Positions 48,510 through 61,959 are shown, counted from the stretch's first letter. The stretch: DNA of 64,000 nt from Typhlomys cinereus (GCA_023101885.1 JALPQD010000004.1:9805688-9869687); one strand, 5' to 3'. Numbers and translations: made by a program. Notes: generated by a model from the sequence alone, not told the origin.

Positions 48510-48840
48510 ATGGAGGCTGGGGAGATAGCATAGTGGGTAAAGTGCTTTCTGAACAAGCATGAAGATATGGGCTCAATCCCCAGAACCAAAGTCAAAAGTC
48601 AGAGGAGGAGATATATATTTGTAATCTCAGTGCTGGAAAGCAGAGATAGGCGGATCCCTGGCAGGCAATCTAGCTAAGTCGGTAGGTCTGGGTTCCCAGT
48701 GGGAAATATTATATCACAAAACAAGGAGGAACAATATCTGAGGTTCATCTCTGGCTTCCAGATGTATTCTTACACATGCACACACACCTGCATATGAGTG
48801 TGTACCTGCACACGCACATATAAATACATACTCACATGAA
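48510..48840 (+). repeat. B4-like composite SINE
   Basis: A tRNA-like head 'ggctggggagatagcatagtgggtaa' is followed by 'gggctcaatccccagaacc', then a B1-like block 'gtaatctcagtgctgg' with 'agagataggcggatccctggcagg', then 'gaggttcatctctggcttcca' and a CA-rich tail. This is the known tRNA-head plus B1 fusion layout of rodent B4-type elements. Confidence 0.7.
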
Positions 48841-49682
48841 GACATATGTGGATTTTGAATTATTACCCTATATGAATATTTATATATGAACAAATCTATT
48901 TCTACAAAAGGAGTGCCTACACTTTTTTCTGGTACTTAACCAGAACCCAGAACTCAGAAGAACCTCATGCTGTCTATACAAACATTCAAAATCAGTTTTC
49001 AGTATTAATTTATTAGCTAATGTAGTAAATGATGGGACAGCCTGCTAATACTATCTACCCTTATAAGGTGATTTAGGTTTTTATTTGCTAAAATGGAAAT
49101 ATTTCAAATATATTTCATTAAGAAATGTACCTGTATCTGACTGTCTTTGTGGGTATGAATGTGTACACGTGGGAACATGTAATATTCTCTTACTCATCTA
49201 CAGAATATACAAATTGTGTGTTTGTGTATTATTTTGTCTGCAAACACATTTATACATACATGTCCTTCTTTTATTGTATATGTATATGACTACTTATAGA
49301 CAAAATTACATTAGAAGTTGATGCACACATTTGTTATTGTTCAATCACTACATTAATTAGTGAAAAAATAGGCAGTAATTCATAGGTTACAGTATATGTT
49401 ATAGGTCATACAGCATGTATACTTGTATAAATTAGACAAATACCCATCCCCACAGTTCTTGGCAAGGCATGCAGAGCTTAATATTTGTAGATGAGCCCAA
49501 TATTTAACTACTTAACCTTAATTCTGTCTAATGCCCTGTGGTATCTGTAGGTGACGAATAGCCTGTCTTACTCAGCCATGCTCTTGCAGCTCTTTTTTTA
49601 GTGGTTTATCCAAAATTAAACTGAAACCTAGTAGTCTTTTTCTATTATAGGTATTTCAGGGATTAGCCTAAAGATCAGAACT
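48841..49682. other. unassigned intergenic DNA
   Basis: AT-rich, short TG-rich patches, no family recognised. Confidence 0.45.
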
Positions 49683-49749
49683 GGTCTCTCTCTGTCTCTG
49701 TCCTGTCTCTCTGTCTCTCTGTCTCTCTGTCTCTGTCTCTGTCTCTGTC

Positions 49750-49787
<38 letters not shown>
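49683..49787. repeat. (TC)n/(TCTG)n microsatellite
   Basis: About 105 bases of tctctg and tctc units grading into pure (TC)n. Confidence 0.92.
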
Positions 49788-49788
<1 letters not shown>

Positions 49789-51127
49789 GAAAGAGCCATT
49801 TTTAAAAGCTACCTTTTGAAAATGTTTCATAGGGTCTCACCAGCTTAGCTGGATTCTCCTTTCTTTGCTGCCCTTGGGCTGCAGAGCATGCTGGGAGGAT
49901 AGCAACTAGTACAGAAGTCCTCTTTTCTCAATGGAAGTTGTGAGGACAAGTCCTGTTATTGTTCTTGTCTGGCTTGAATGATTTATGAGTGAAATATTTA
50001 ACTTTTGGAGAACTTGACATTTTTGACCTGTCATCCATCAACCTCTTGGAATTATTTTGCTGGATAGGTTGAAATACTGTCTCATTCCTTCTTCCACAAG
50101 TATTTTTGGTTTCCCCCCGTAACAGAAAATACTGCTCTAATCTTACCCAGGAGAATTATCTGAGTGGTAACTAGATGGTTTCATAGACAGGCCAACCAAC
50201 ACAAGACTATGAAAGTCCACAAAGAATACGTCCCTGTTAAAGCCCTTTGCTAAGGTTCTATTTTTATAAAACAACTTTTGCCTATCCCTATTTTTTATGG
50301 TGAGAGTTTTAAGGAAAATCATTTAATGAAAATGATTTAAAAATCAGTTTATACTCTTAAAAAGAAATAAAGTGTTTACAAACATTAAAAACTAATACTG
50401 TTATGATCAGCCCTTAATGTAAATGCTTCATGAGACAATAACAGATTGCTATGATTTTTTTCAGTTGCTTAGCTAAAATAGTTTATAAGTTTTTTCATGG
50501 AAATAAAACATGTTTTAACAACACAGAATAAATTCTTTCTACCTTCACAACATTTATTATGAATGCAAGCTAGTCAAACCTCAGTGAGATTTATTCAACT
50601 GATATATTGTATCTATAATTGATATTTATCAATTATACAACTTGTGTAAATAAATCAATAAGGTATTGTCAATTCTCAATAATAAATGTTCTTATGTTAC
50701 CATTATGTTCAATTAGCATGTTGATTTTATGTCTCTTTCAGTTAAATAAATTTAATTTACATACAAATAAAACAAAAAAGCAAGAAACCTTTGTCATTCA
50801 CTATAAAAATAATGATATAAAAACTTTTGTGATAAGATTTTTTTAACTGTAAATCCAAGGACCAATTGGACTTTGTGTGATTTGACATGTGGAGACATAT
50901 CTATGACCTTGAGAATTAGTGGAAAAAATGACATGACATAACACAGAATTTCTTCACTCTGGATCAGTGCTGAAGTAAAAGCAGCTGTTTTCTGCAGGCG
51001 AAATAAACTAGAGACCTCTATTTGTCACTGGGTCTCTCAGAGGAGAGGGTCTGTGGTGATGATTATAACTAGATGTCAGATCACTCACTCATTACCTACA
51101 CAAAACTCTCAGGATAATGTGTAGATA
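49788..51127. other. unassigned intergenic DNA
   Basis: No repeat family or coding exon recognised; very AT-rich at 50240-50860. Confidence 0.45.
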
Positions 51128-51138
51128 AGAAAACTCAG

Positions 51139-51438
51139 GGCTGGAGAGGTGGCTCAGGGGTTAAGCCTCCGCCTTGCAGGTGGGAGGTCCTGAGTTCGGA
51201 TCCCAGATCCCACGTATAGACACCAGGCGGAAGCGGGGGCGGCCTGCGCTTCTGGTCCTGGTAGGGCGGAGCCTGTGAATCCCGGGGCAGAAGGAGGTGG
51301 AGGCGTCCATGGTGGTTCGCGAATTCGTCCGTGGTTCTACACATACACACACACACACAGACACGCGCGCACGCACATATACACGCATATGCACACAGTT
51401 GAATAAATAATAATAATAAAAAAATTAAAAAAGAAAAA
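51139..51438 (+). repeat. Dip-like SINE, young, best-preserved plus copy
   Basis: Head 'ggctggagaggtggctcagg' (A-box-like tggctcagggg), B-box-like gagttcggatcc, a CpG-rich body through 'gaattcgtccgtggttctac', (CA)n and an A-rich tail. agaaaactcag (51128-51138) and agaaaacccag (51439-51449) are a one-mismatch target duplication. Confidence 0.92.
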
Positions 51439-51449
51439 AGAAAACCCAG

Positions 51450-53104
51450 ATTTTATTATGCTCAAGAGTTCCTACAGTAAAATTAACTTGCTGCTAGGAC
51501 AGTCAGAAAAGATTACTTCTTTTAAACAGTTATAGTCATCCTTTAGGAAATACCAATATCAGAAACCTTTTCAGGGTAGATCACATCAAAATCTCATCTC
51601 TCTAGTTTGATTCGTTAGAACCATTGAAGTCATTCCTGTTCCTAATCACACTCTTTGAAACATATATTCCACTTACACTAGTAAATGATATGCTGCAATT
51701 CTAAATTTCTTAAGAGCATACACTTACTTCATTTATTTGTAGTGGGTCTGGAGTATGCTGGTGCTCCTCCATAAATTCACAATTCAACACTGTGAGACAA
51801 GAATTTCTGTCTAATTATAGAATACCTGATTGTAGCCTTCCACATCCACATGGACGAGGACCCATCTCCTACTGAGGTTTCTTAGATAAATTATCTTTCA
51901 TTTGATAATTTCCTCAAAGATACTTTCTCACATTCTTTCAGTATTTTGCCACTTTTGTGTACATGTATGTGAAAAAAGTGTCCTATCACTAAACATTATC
52001 ATTATTGTAAAGATTTAATAGTTGATGACCTCTCCAAAAAGTCCTTAAATCCTGAAATATTATTAAAATACATGTTGAAATTCAATACAAGCTGGTGGGA
52101 TCAAGATTATTGTGCCCTTTGGTGGTGTGGATGCTGCCTCCCTCTGGACCACTCTAAGCATCCAGCCTTGTACTACTGTACAAAATCTTTGTTCTTCAGT
52201 CTTCTCAGTAACTGTACTATCCACTTCTTTGAACTTGATAGCTAGCTCTCTATTTCACAGTAAAAAAAAAAAAACCCAACATTTTAAGAAAAATTATATA
52301 TGTGTTGCTACAGAGAAAGAATTATGAAATTGAGATCATAGTTATTTATTATATCACTTAAAACATTTGTGATGAAGTGAATTTGAGATATATACATGAT
52401 AGTGAAGAGTTAAGGATTTAGAATCAGAGAACATCTTGTTATTTGTTTCACATTAAGGTTTTCATTTCTGTGACTTTCCTTAATTTGTCAGAATGTTTAT
52501 GGAGATAAAAGTAATACTTATATCACTGCTGGCACACGCTGTTTACTTGGCAAATCTTAGTTCTTTTGTGGAGATGCCCAACAACTATGGAGATTAAGGA
52601 ATAAGGAAATTTTTTATCTTCAAAGAAGACCCATTTTAGCCTGGAGATAAGACTTATATGCCAATAGCTATTTCTATTTGGATAAGGTAAGGAACAAAAA
52701 TAGCCTGCTGTGTTTCACAAAACAATAAACAGTACTAAGTGCAGGCTAAGCTTCATAGTTGAAGAGTATTCGAGACAAACGAGAAATGGTTTCTTTACTC
52801 ACCAGGGACTTAAATGTTGATAGTGACTATCGACAATGTCAGCGTATGTCGAATGAATTTTCCACACATCTCATACCCCAGTTTCCTGGAATATTTCTAA
52901 TCAGGCCACAGACAGAAAACACATTTCCATGAAGACAAAAACTGAAATGATGCCTTGTGATATGGACATTAAATTCCTCATACAATTCCTCAGCCTTATT
53001 ATAGTGATCTAAAGTCTTCACTTCTTTTTTTTTCTAACCACATGCACCACCACCACGCTGTATGCCAGATGAACAAGTTCTGGGAATCTGGCAACTTATT
53101 CATC
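51450..53104. other. unassigned intergenic DNA
   Basis: No family recognised. A 13-base A run lies at about 52262. Small frames near 52112-52327 and 52839-53021 have no coding support. Confidence 0.45.
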
Positions 53105-53190
53105 TTATAACTGATGCAGCATATCTCAGTAGTAGTCTTCAGTTCAATCTCAGCACCAGAAAAAAAGAAAAAGAAAAGAGAAAGAAAAGT
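53105..53190 (+). repeat. possible ID-like SINE fragment
   Basis: 'gcagcatatctcagtagtag' and 'cttcagttcaatctcagcaccag' followed by an A/AG-rich run resemble a truncated ID element. Confidence 0.3.
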
Positions 53191-53304
53191 TTAGACCATT
53201 TGATCAACATATCCTTTTCTCTCCACCCCACAGGCATTGTAGTCACTGTTGTCTGTTTCTGTGTATTTCACTTTTTATTTTGTTTTCCATTCGTTTTAGT
53301 TTTT

Positions 53305-53450
53305 CTTTGAGACAAGGTCTCACTTTGTATCCCTGGTTGACCTAAAACTTGCTATGTAGATCATAGCAAGTCTGAAATTTAATAATAATCCTCTTGGCTC
53401 TGTCTCCTAAGTACTAGGATTGTAGAATTGAGCCTCTTCAATTTAATATT
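53305..53450 (-). repeat. B1 SINE
   Basis: 'tttgagacaaggtctcactttg', 'cctggttgacctaaaacttgctatgtagatca' and 'tcctaagtactaggattgta' are the reversed B1 landmarks. Confidence 0.78.
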
Positions 53451-53496
53451 TTTAGAAGTATTTGCCTTTTTGTATCTGATCTGTTTCACTTTTAAC

Positions 53497-53865
53497 AGTT
53501 ACTCTTAACTATTGCTGTGAGAGAACACCCAAAGTCATACAAATTAAGGGAGGAAAGGAGATTTATTCACCTTATAGTTCCAGAGGGGAGAAACAGTCTT
53601 TCATGGAAGAAGTGGCATGGCTGGTGGCTGAAGACAGAGGCAAGCCAAGTCACTGCAGACATCCCTGGAGATTCTCTCTTCTCAATCTTCTGTTCTGTAG
53701 TTCCTTTTATCTGGTCCACTACTGGGAGGTTCCAGTCAGATCTAGGGAGATTCCAGTGGGATCTAAGGCTGGTCTTTGTATTGTAAATGTATTGATCTCT
53801 TCAGGTGGTCTCATCTGATCTTGGTTAATGCCAAATGTGGTCAAGTTGACAACCAAGATTAACAT
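53497..53865 (+). repeat. rodent interspersed repeat (URR1-like), both ends present
   Basis: Begins 'gttactcttaactattgctgtgagagaacaccc', has 'accttatagttccagagggg', and ends 'atgtggtcaagttgacaacc'. The opposite end of the reversed copy at 44190 gives the same terminus. Confidence 0.65.
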
Positions 53866-55454
53866 TACACTTACCATCAATTAGAGCACAAATGTCAAAT
53901 TTTCCTTTCTGTGACTGAATGAAATTCCATGAAACCTGAAAAAAAAAGCATGCTGTTGGGTTCCAGGGGGGGGGTAGGGGAAGTGATTGGTTACACATGT
54001 GGGGTTCTAGCAGCTGAGCCCTTACTGAAAGCAGTCTATGACATAACCAAGCAGTACTTTTGACTAGCTCAGTCCTCATCTAACCCTGTGACAGGCTAAA
54101 ATTTCAACAAGGGAGGAAAGGGATTCCTATGTATCTGGAAAATTAATGAACTCTGTCAAATTTAGTTTGAATCTACAGTGCATCTGTTGGCCACAGTACT
54201 ATTCTGACCTGAAAGATATAGATGTGGAGATGCGTTCTAAATTCTGTGTCACTAAAGACTACAGAATAAAGAGGAGGAAAGGAGAGATCATGGAAGGGAT
54301 TGTGGGTACTGTAACTGAAACAAGAAGAACAAAGGCACAGGACAGGGAAAACAAGCAGCAAGCAGAGAGGAAAGTATTTGGATTTACTACAGCACAGCTA
54401 ACAGCAGGTTTGAAAGAATGAGCAAAATAACTTGCATCTTTGAATTCTAATATAGCATTTATCTCCAGAAAAAATATAACTTTAATATTTAAATTCCCAG
54501 TTGATGACGTGCTTTGGAAAAAAAACTTACTAAAAATTATGAAAGCCCTTAGTTTAAATATCTTTTGAAGAAACATACTTCTTAAAAATACAAAAGACCT
54601 GCCTTGTTCTAAGTGTGATTTGTTATATCTGTGTCACTTCCCTTTCCAGTTTTAAAAATGGGTTCTTCTTCCACTTATATTTTCATTATCTAATATAATT
54701 AGGATGGAATAAATAATAGTTTCCAAAAGCTCGAACCTATAGTCTTACCATTGACATCATCTCTGTCCTCAGTAATATACTAGAGATTTAATCTGTCGAT
54801 TTTCCTGGTTTAACGTCTTGGAAGTTCAGTTACTGTTTCGTCTCTGAAACTCACTATTTCTCTTTCTCTGTTCCACGATCTGTTCTTGTCATCATCACAA
54901 CCCAATTTTCCTCATCACTAACAGGTTTAGAAAGTTGATTCATGAGGTATAGAAAATATTCTCACTCTTCAATATGGAAACAATATTGGATTAACCTCTG
55001 AGCCTATTTCAATGAAGAAATATATTTTAACATTAAGATAATACATGAGAAACACTTATAAAGAAAAACTTTATATAGTTTTAGAAGCTACTTTATTGCA
55101 ATATTCATGCTCTGTTATTTTTCTTTTGGATGTTACTATCTCAATCAAAGTCTGCACGTACATATTCTAGACTACTCTGGGTTTATGTAGAACACCCAAG
55201 CCTCTGGGAATTTATCATAACTTTACCTCAAAGACTTCAATGTAAAGAAGAGTTATTCTTACTTGTGTGGTTTTGTCATCATATCTACAGATGGATCCTC
55301 ATTTGTAGCAGAAGTAGTAAAAGTAATATTGTGCAACTCAATTAAGCAAAAACTAAAGTTATGCCTTTCCTTTTCCCTCATTTTTATCCATTTCTTCTTA
55401 GGAAACTAGTAACTAATATAAGATATGCACTAGCATAACAACTGTATTTTGATA
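53866..55454. other. unassigned intergenic DNA
   Basis: No repeat family recognised. Frames at 54146-54421 and 55130-55345 have no recognisable family. Confidence 0.45.
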
Positions 55455-55985
55455 TGGCGTGTGGTAACCTAATAATGGCTCACAGATAGGCCCACATTTC
55501 TCCGTCTTCTCCTTCCCCTTCCTCAATCCAGTTGTCCCCATTGTACTACTCCCTTCCCACCTTCCTTTCACCCCCTTTCCTCCCTCCCCGCTCTCAGTGC
55601 CTCCTCCTTCCTCCATCCACGAATGGTGCATCCATTTATGTGAATGCCAAACCTCCCTCTGAGTCCTCCACCTTAGTGAGGGTTCAGGACTCAGTGGCAT
55701 AGTCTGTAGTCCCTTCTTGGGCTCCTCGTTAGTATGGGAACTCTAACTGTTTAATCCTTAGCCCTAACTTGTGTGGAGTATCTTGCATATTGTCGATCCT
55801 CCCATCTTTAGGCTTTTACAATCTTGCTGTCCCCTCTTCCACAAGGTTCCCTGAGCTTTAGGATGGGGAGAGATTTGGGTGTTTTGGTTATAGGTGAATA
55901 ACGTAGGGTCTTTGGTGTTCTGAATTGTGATTTGTTGTTGTTTTCAGTTTCGATGCAGCCAAGAGCAGTGCAGAAAAAGCCAAAA
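55455..55985 (-). mobile_element. L1 3'UTR fragment with short 5' inversion
   Basis: The pyrimidine tract (55500-55600), then 'gtgcatccatttatgtgaatgccaaacctcc', 'gggaactctaactgtttaatcc' and 'ggtgttctgaattgtg' run as in other minus-strand 3'UTRs. At about 55953 orientation flips for the last roughly 30 bases (gatgcagccaagagcagtgcag) before A16. Confidence 0.75.
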
Positions 55986-56404
55986 AAAAAAAAAAAAGAG
56001 TAAGTAATTTATTTTAGCAGCACTAGGAAACTTATACAATCATTCCTGGTTATATTTGGGGCTTAGAGAATTCGCACACTGAATACTAAATTTCTATATT
56101 TACATTTTTATCCAAAAGTTATTATTCAGGTAACAAAACAAGAAGATCAAAGTTTCATTATATTTAATATACTAGAAGTAATGTCTGGAATAGTTAATTA
56201 TATGCTTCATAAATGTTTTAAGAGCAACTACAAACATAAAAATAGTAATAGAAAAAATGCAATGATTGGAAATTTCTCATAACTGGAACATCTTAGCATT
56301 GAATGCACCATTGATCTTATAGTAATTGCCTTCTATAATTTTTCTTTCATTTACTCTTATTATATGATTATTTTGATGTAATTAGACATTTCATTTTGCT
56401 TTTT
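55986..56404. other. unassigned intergenic DNA
   Basis: AT-rich, nothing recognised. Confidence 0.45.
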
Positions 56405-56740
56405 GTGTGTGGAGTGCATATTTCTATGTATGTACACATTTGTGTGCAAGTACATATAGGTGTGTGCCTATGTATGTAGAGGTGAGAGGTTGATTTCCAT
56501 TGTCCTGTATCTTAGTTTTTGAGATAGACTGTCCCACTGAACTTGGAGCTTACTGATTTGACTACTTGGTCTGGCTAGCAACACCTACAGATCCTCATGT
56601 TTTTTCTTCCCTAATGAATCGTTTACAGTCATGTGTTTACATATGTAGATTTTAATGTGAGTACTAGGGATCTGCACTCAGGTCCTAGTGCTTGAACATC
56701 AAGTACTGTTTCAATTGAGGCATTTTCCCAGTCTCCTTTA
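56405..56740 (-). repeat. B4-like composite SINE
   Basis: The TG-rich tail, 'agaggtgagaggttgatttcc', 'tttttgagatagactgtcccactgaacttggagct', 'gtgagtactagggatctgcactcaggtcc' and 'aattgaggcattttcccagtctcc' are the reverse of the copy at 48510. Confidence 0.65.
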
Positions 56741-58679
56741 TTAAAAATATAATTCAGGAATTTAATTACCTTCAGCCCATCATTCCTATGATAGCCAGAG
56801 GATGTTAGAAGTATTCAGAGATCAGTATTAGAATTATTGTAGTCATGAAGAAAAGGCTTAAGTTTTGTAGCCAAACCACATTTTGAACTTCTTCCATATG
56901 GCTCCCTGTTATAATAACAGATGTCTTCCATGTATTCTGGACTTGTGGAACATCAAAAAGAATTTTAACAAAGCTCATTCCAACTTCCATATTAATGCTA
57001 TCAGTCCATTAAGAGTCTTGAAGCCCTATCTGAGTATTGCATGTTAATGAATTAATGTGAATAATATTAGTTACTCTTTCCCTTCCCTCTCTTCTGTGCT
57101 TGCCACTCACATGTTATATATCCTTGTCCTAAGGTGTTCACTCTCCATTTCTTTACTTTCTTCTTTGATTTGAGGTTTGGGTATCTGCAAGCAGTGTTTG
57201 ACTTAGAGATTTATTGAGAGAGTATTTACAAGTGGAAAGTGAAGGGGAATAAATCAAAACTAGTAAAATATAAGAAGAAGTTTGGCAAGAAGTAGGTTCA
57301 ACTGTTGTCTGGCCTAGGTGAATTTCCTCTTTAAGACAAGAAGCCAGCTAAAATTCTTTTCCTCGGTCTCCTACTGGGAGCTGTAATAGAGGCTGAGGTT
57401 CTCCCACAGCATCAGAGTGCACCTGTGAAATGCTATTTGCTGAAATTTGCAACAGTTGGAGAAGAGATGCTTTGGTCCAAAACAATCCAATGAGTAGCAA
57501 ACACATCTGCTGGATATTGTGCTTAATAATGCCCATAAGTGATGCTCATTTTTTTTTACAACAGCAGCATCAATGAAACAGTTTCTTTCTAAACAACATC
57601 ACCAAAAACATTTTTAAAAGTTTTATAATTTGAGGAGGTTTAAAGGAAGTCTTTTACTTCTTTAAGACTATCCCAGCCAATAATGTCTTCTAGTGTTGAA
57701 TTTTCTTGTCTTTTAAACTTTTTTCCCATGTACTTCTGTGTCATCTGCATTAGAATATTCTTCTAGACTTAGCATTGCTTTAGAAACATCCTTGCAGTTA
57801 GAAACAGCATAATGGCAGTCCCCTTAATCTTGACTCTGTAAGTCAGTTAAATATATTTCTTAGTGGAAACATTAGTTTTACAACACTCATGCAACTTTTC
57901 CTCACAGATCCCTGAGAAACATTTGAAAAGACCTCATCTTATGTTTTTAAACAAGTTGTAAGAGATCAAATGTCTCAAAAGGATCCACTTGATATTCTTA
58001 ACTTGGGTCAAAACAACTGGAGAATTTTCCTTAGACCCTTCCTTGACATTGTCTTTGTCTTTCAACTGAAATACTTTGCTGATATAAAACCTATGAAGTA
58101 AACCTGAAAATAATGAAAAAGTACTTTCTTGCTATGAGAAGTATAATATTTTATGTAGAGTGTTGGAATACACAAAGGAATACCTTTATCAAAATGCTGA
58201 ATACGTCAGTTAGATAGGTATTCTATCTCCCACTCTCTATGGGAGCTCTAAATGAACTTTACTGAAGTGAAACAAGGTCTCATCCTTTTTGTCATAGATG
58301 GAGTCAGTCAAGTGGGATGGACATTGTCCAGTGGAGGATGAAATAAAATGAAGAGCTCTCCTCTTTTTCAGTGCAGGGCTGTTGTTTTCACATTGTGGCT
58401 AATAGCAGATTGTGTTCAACTAAGTTATTGTAAACATGTTAGCTTCAGAAATCTAGATCCAAAATTAAGATGAATAGATCACTGAATATTTATATTTTTA
58501 ATTTTATAGATCCTTGATATAGTTTTTCAAAATGACCATGCTAATTAATATTCTCACCAAGCATGTGGAAAGATTTCTTTTTCTTCACATTTATACTTCA
58601 ACATCATCTTTTTTGCTTTTGTTTGTTGGTTCTTTTGCCAGTAGCCAGTCTAATTAAAACAAGGTGATGAATCATGTAT
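56741..58679. other. unassigned intergenic DNA
   Basis: No repeat family or coding exon recognised. 57340-57540 is a little less AT-rich and open for 62 codons on the minus strand, without recognisable homology. Confidence 0.45.
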
Positions 58680-58822
58680 ATTTTCAAAGTGAATGCTATC
58701 AATATTTCATTGACATTCTTTAGAATAATGGAAAACAATAACACAAAGGCTTGTATGGAACCTTGAAACACCTTGGATAGCCAAAGCAATCTTGAATAAA
58801 AAGACAAGCTGGAAACATCACA
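58680..58822 (+). mobile_element. ancient L1 ORF2 relic, left part
   Basis: 'ttcattgacattctttagaataatgg', 'ggatagccaaagcaatcttgaataaaaag' and 'agctggaaacatcac' are forward ORF2 landmarks. The element resumes at 61960. Confidence 0.65.
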
Positions 58823-61800
58823 TAGATTCAGCACAGAGTTCTACCAGACATTTAAGGAACAACTAATACCAATAATCCTTAAATTGTTCCATCAAATTGC
58901 AAATCAAGGAACACTTCCAAATTCTTTTTATGAAGCTAATATCATACCAATTCCAAAACCTAATAAAGATACACTTAAAACAGAAAATAGGCCGATCTGA
59001 TTGATGAATACAGATGCAAAGATTCTCATTAAAATCTTAGCAAATCGGATCCAAAAACATATCAAAAAGTCAATCACAGTTATCAAGTGGGCTTTGTCTG
59101 AGGCACACAGATTGGTTCAACATTCAAAATCAATAAACGTAATCCATCATATAAACCAATGCAAAATCCAAGACCACAAGACACTCTCAATAGATGCAGA
59201 AATAGCTTTTGACAAGATCCAACATCCTTTTCTGATCAAAACCCTAGTATCACATGAGTGATCCTAAAACTCCACCACAAAACTCCTGGAACTAATACAG
59301 AAGTTCAGCAGGGTGGCAAGTTACAAAATAAACATGCAAAAAAATCAGTGGCCTTCCTATACACCAAGGATGAAAGAAGTGAAAAAGTCCTAAGAGAAAT
59401 AATCCCATTTACTATAGCCCCCCCAAAATGAAATACCTTGATATAAACCTAACCAAGGAAGTAAGTGACCTTTACAATGAAAACTTTAATACCCTAAAGA
59501 AAGAGATTACAGAAGACAACAGAAGATGGAAAGACCTTCCATGCTCCTGGATTGACAGACTCAACATTATAAAAATGACCATCCTATCAGAAGCAAAATA
59601 CAGATTCAATGCTGTACCCATCACAATCCCCAAGCAATTATTTAAAGAAACTGACCAATAAATATCAAAATTCATATGGAAGCACAAAAGGCCCAGGATA
59701 GCAAAAACAATCCTGATTAACAAAAACACCACTAGAGATATCACCATACCAAACCTTACTCTACACTACAAATCCATAGTTCTAAAAACAGCCTGATACT
59801 AGCTCCAAAATAGACACATAGATCAATGAATAAGGGTTGAAGACCCAGATATAAGCCCATGCAATTACAGCCATTTGATCTTTGACAAAGGGCCCCAAAA
59901 AAATCCAATGGAAAAAGAACAGCATTCAACAAATGGTGCTGGCAAAACTGGATGTCCACTGGATCCATTCTTGTCAGCATTTACAAAAATTAATTCAATA
60001 GATCAAGGACCTCAATATTAAGTCAAAGACTATAAAAATCCTGGTTGAAAGGGTAGGGAGCTCCCTCGAGCTGATTGGGCTATGCCAACATTTCCTAAAC
60101 GGAAATCCAATAGTACAGTCACTAGAACCAACACTCAACCAATTGAATCTTATGAAATTAAAGAGCTTCTGTTCAGATAAATAGATTGCAAACCAAGCAA
60201 AAAGGCAACCCACAGAATGGGATAAAATCTTCACTAACCACATATCTGATAGAGCTCTATTATCCAGAGTGCACAGAGAACTTAATTAAAAAATGGGCCA
60301 TAGAATTCAAAAGAAACTTTTCCAGAGATGAAAATTAAATGTCTAACAAATATCTTAAAAAATGCTCCACATACTTAGCCATCAGGGAAATGTAAATCAA
60401 AATTTCCCTGAGATATCATCTCACCCTGGTCAGGATGGCAAAAATCCACAATACAAACACCAAATGCTGGAGAGGATGTGGAGAGTAGGGAACTCTCATA
60501 CATTGCTGGTGGGAATGCAGGCTTATACAACCACTCTGGTGAAAAGTTTGGTGATTTCTAAAATGTTAAAGATTGAAATGCCATACGACCCTGCTATACC
60601 ACTTCTGGGAATAATCCCCCATGAAACAAAAATTCACTACAGTGACACAAGTACAACCATGTTCATAGCAGCATTATTTATAATATCAAAGTCATGGAAT
60701 CAACCCAAATGCCCAACAGTTGATGAGTGAATAAGGAAAATGTGGTACATTTATACAAAGGAATACTACTCATCCATCAAAAAAGATGAATTAATGAAAT
60801 TTGCCAGGAAATGGATGGAATTAAAGTAATTATATTGAATGAAGTACCCCAGACACAGAAAATTAGACACCGTATTTACTCCCTAATAGGGGGATCCTAG
60901 TACCAAACTCACATAATGACACATTCAAAGGTAAATCTCTATATTACCTAGTGTAATTGCAAAGATTATAAACAGGAGGGAAGAAGGAGGAGGCCCCCCC
61001 TAGAAAAAAAGGAGAGAGGGGATCATGTTTTAATAGAGAAAATAGGACACTGTCAAGTATTGCGCATAAGTTGTGAGACATTTGGTGAAGTTCACTCTCA
61101 CTTCCCTTTCTGGATATTTGTGATAGAGCAGGTTTGATCTCACCAGTCAGGGAAAGTATAGGTACTGACAGATAGATGGTAACTATCCTGCAAATGGGAC
61201 ACTGACCTCCCCCCCACTATGGTGTCCTACTCCTATTCTGTCTACCTTTGAGTCTCTAATTATAGTAAGATCTTCATTTAAACAGCTTTTTATCTTTGGT
61301 TAGGAGATGACCTTCAGTACCAATCAGGATGGAACGAAGGGCATTGCAGGAAAAACAAAACTGAAATTAACAACAAACTCTAATTCAGAGCACCAAAGAC
61401 TCTACATTAATCATCTGGAACCAGACCAGCCACATATCTCCCTTTTTCTAACCTCAGGGAAACTTGGGGAAGTGGGGAGGGAGTGCAAGATTGTAAGAGC
61501 CTAAAGACGGGGCGGACCAACGATATGCCCTAACACAAGTTAGGGCTTCAATAGCCATAATCGGACTTTACATGATCTGCACAATAACTGACATGTCAAC
61601 GATCCCCCAAAGTCGAGCATGGATCACAGGCAGTAGGATCCTTAGAGGCAAGGGATTAACAGTCATAAGTGTTCCCATACCAAAGGGGAACCCAAGAAAG
61701 GGCTCTGAGCAATGCCAATGAGTCCTTGCACCTCACTAGAATGGAGGACTCAGAGATTTGGCATTCACACAAAGGATGCTCCAGGGAATGGGAGCGGGGG

Positions 61801-61955
61801 AAGGGGGAGGCACTGGGAAAGGGAAAGGGGGGTGTGAAAGGAAGGAGAAAAGGGGGGAAGAGGGCAAGGGAGGACTGGGGAGGGGTGAAGGGAGGAAGAG
61901 GACCAGGGTACCTATTGAGCTTGTATGGTTGGGGAATAAAAACCAAAAATATTTG
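58823..61955 (+). mobile_element. L1, 5'-truncated, reverse-transcriptase core deleted
   Basis: Starts inside ORF2 at 'attcagcacagagttctaccag' (FSTEFYQTF region). 59001-59261 encodes [20 protein letters not shown] and AFDKIQHPFLIKTL. It then jumps near 59250 to the tKLLELIQKF region, so about 80 residues with the FADD active site are missing. 59428-60880 covers the C-terminal part in several frames, and the 3'UTR runs 60880-61955 with its purine tract (61780-61900). Not coding-competent. Confidence 0.9.
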
Positions 61956-61959
61956 CTAA

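Noticed and set aside
51139..51215. tRNA gene
   Set aside because: A- and B-box-like strings are present, but the unit is the head of a dispersed SINE with target duplications, and I see no cloverleaf with a proper acceptor stem.
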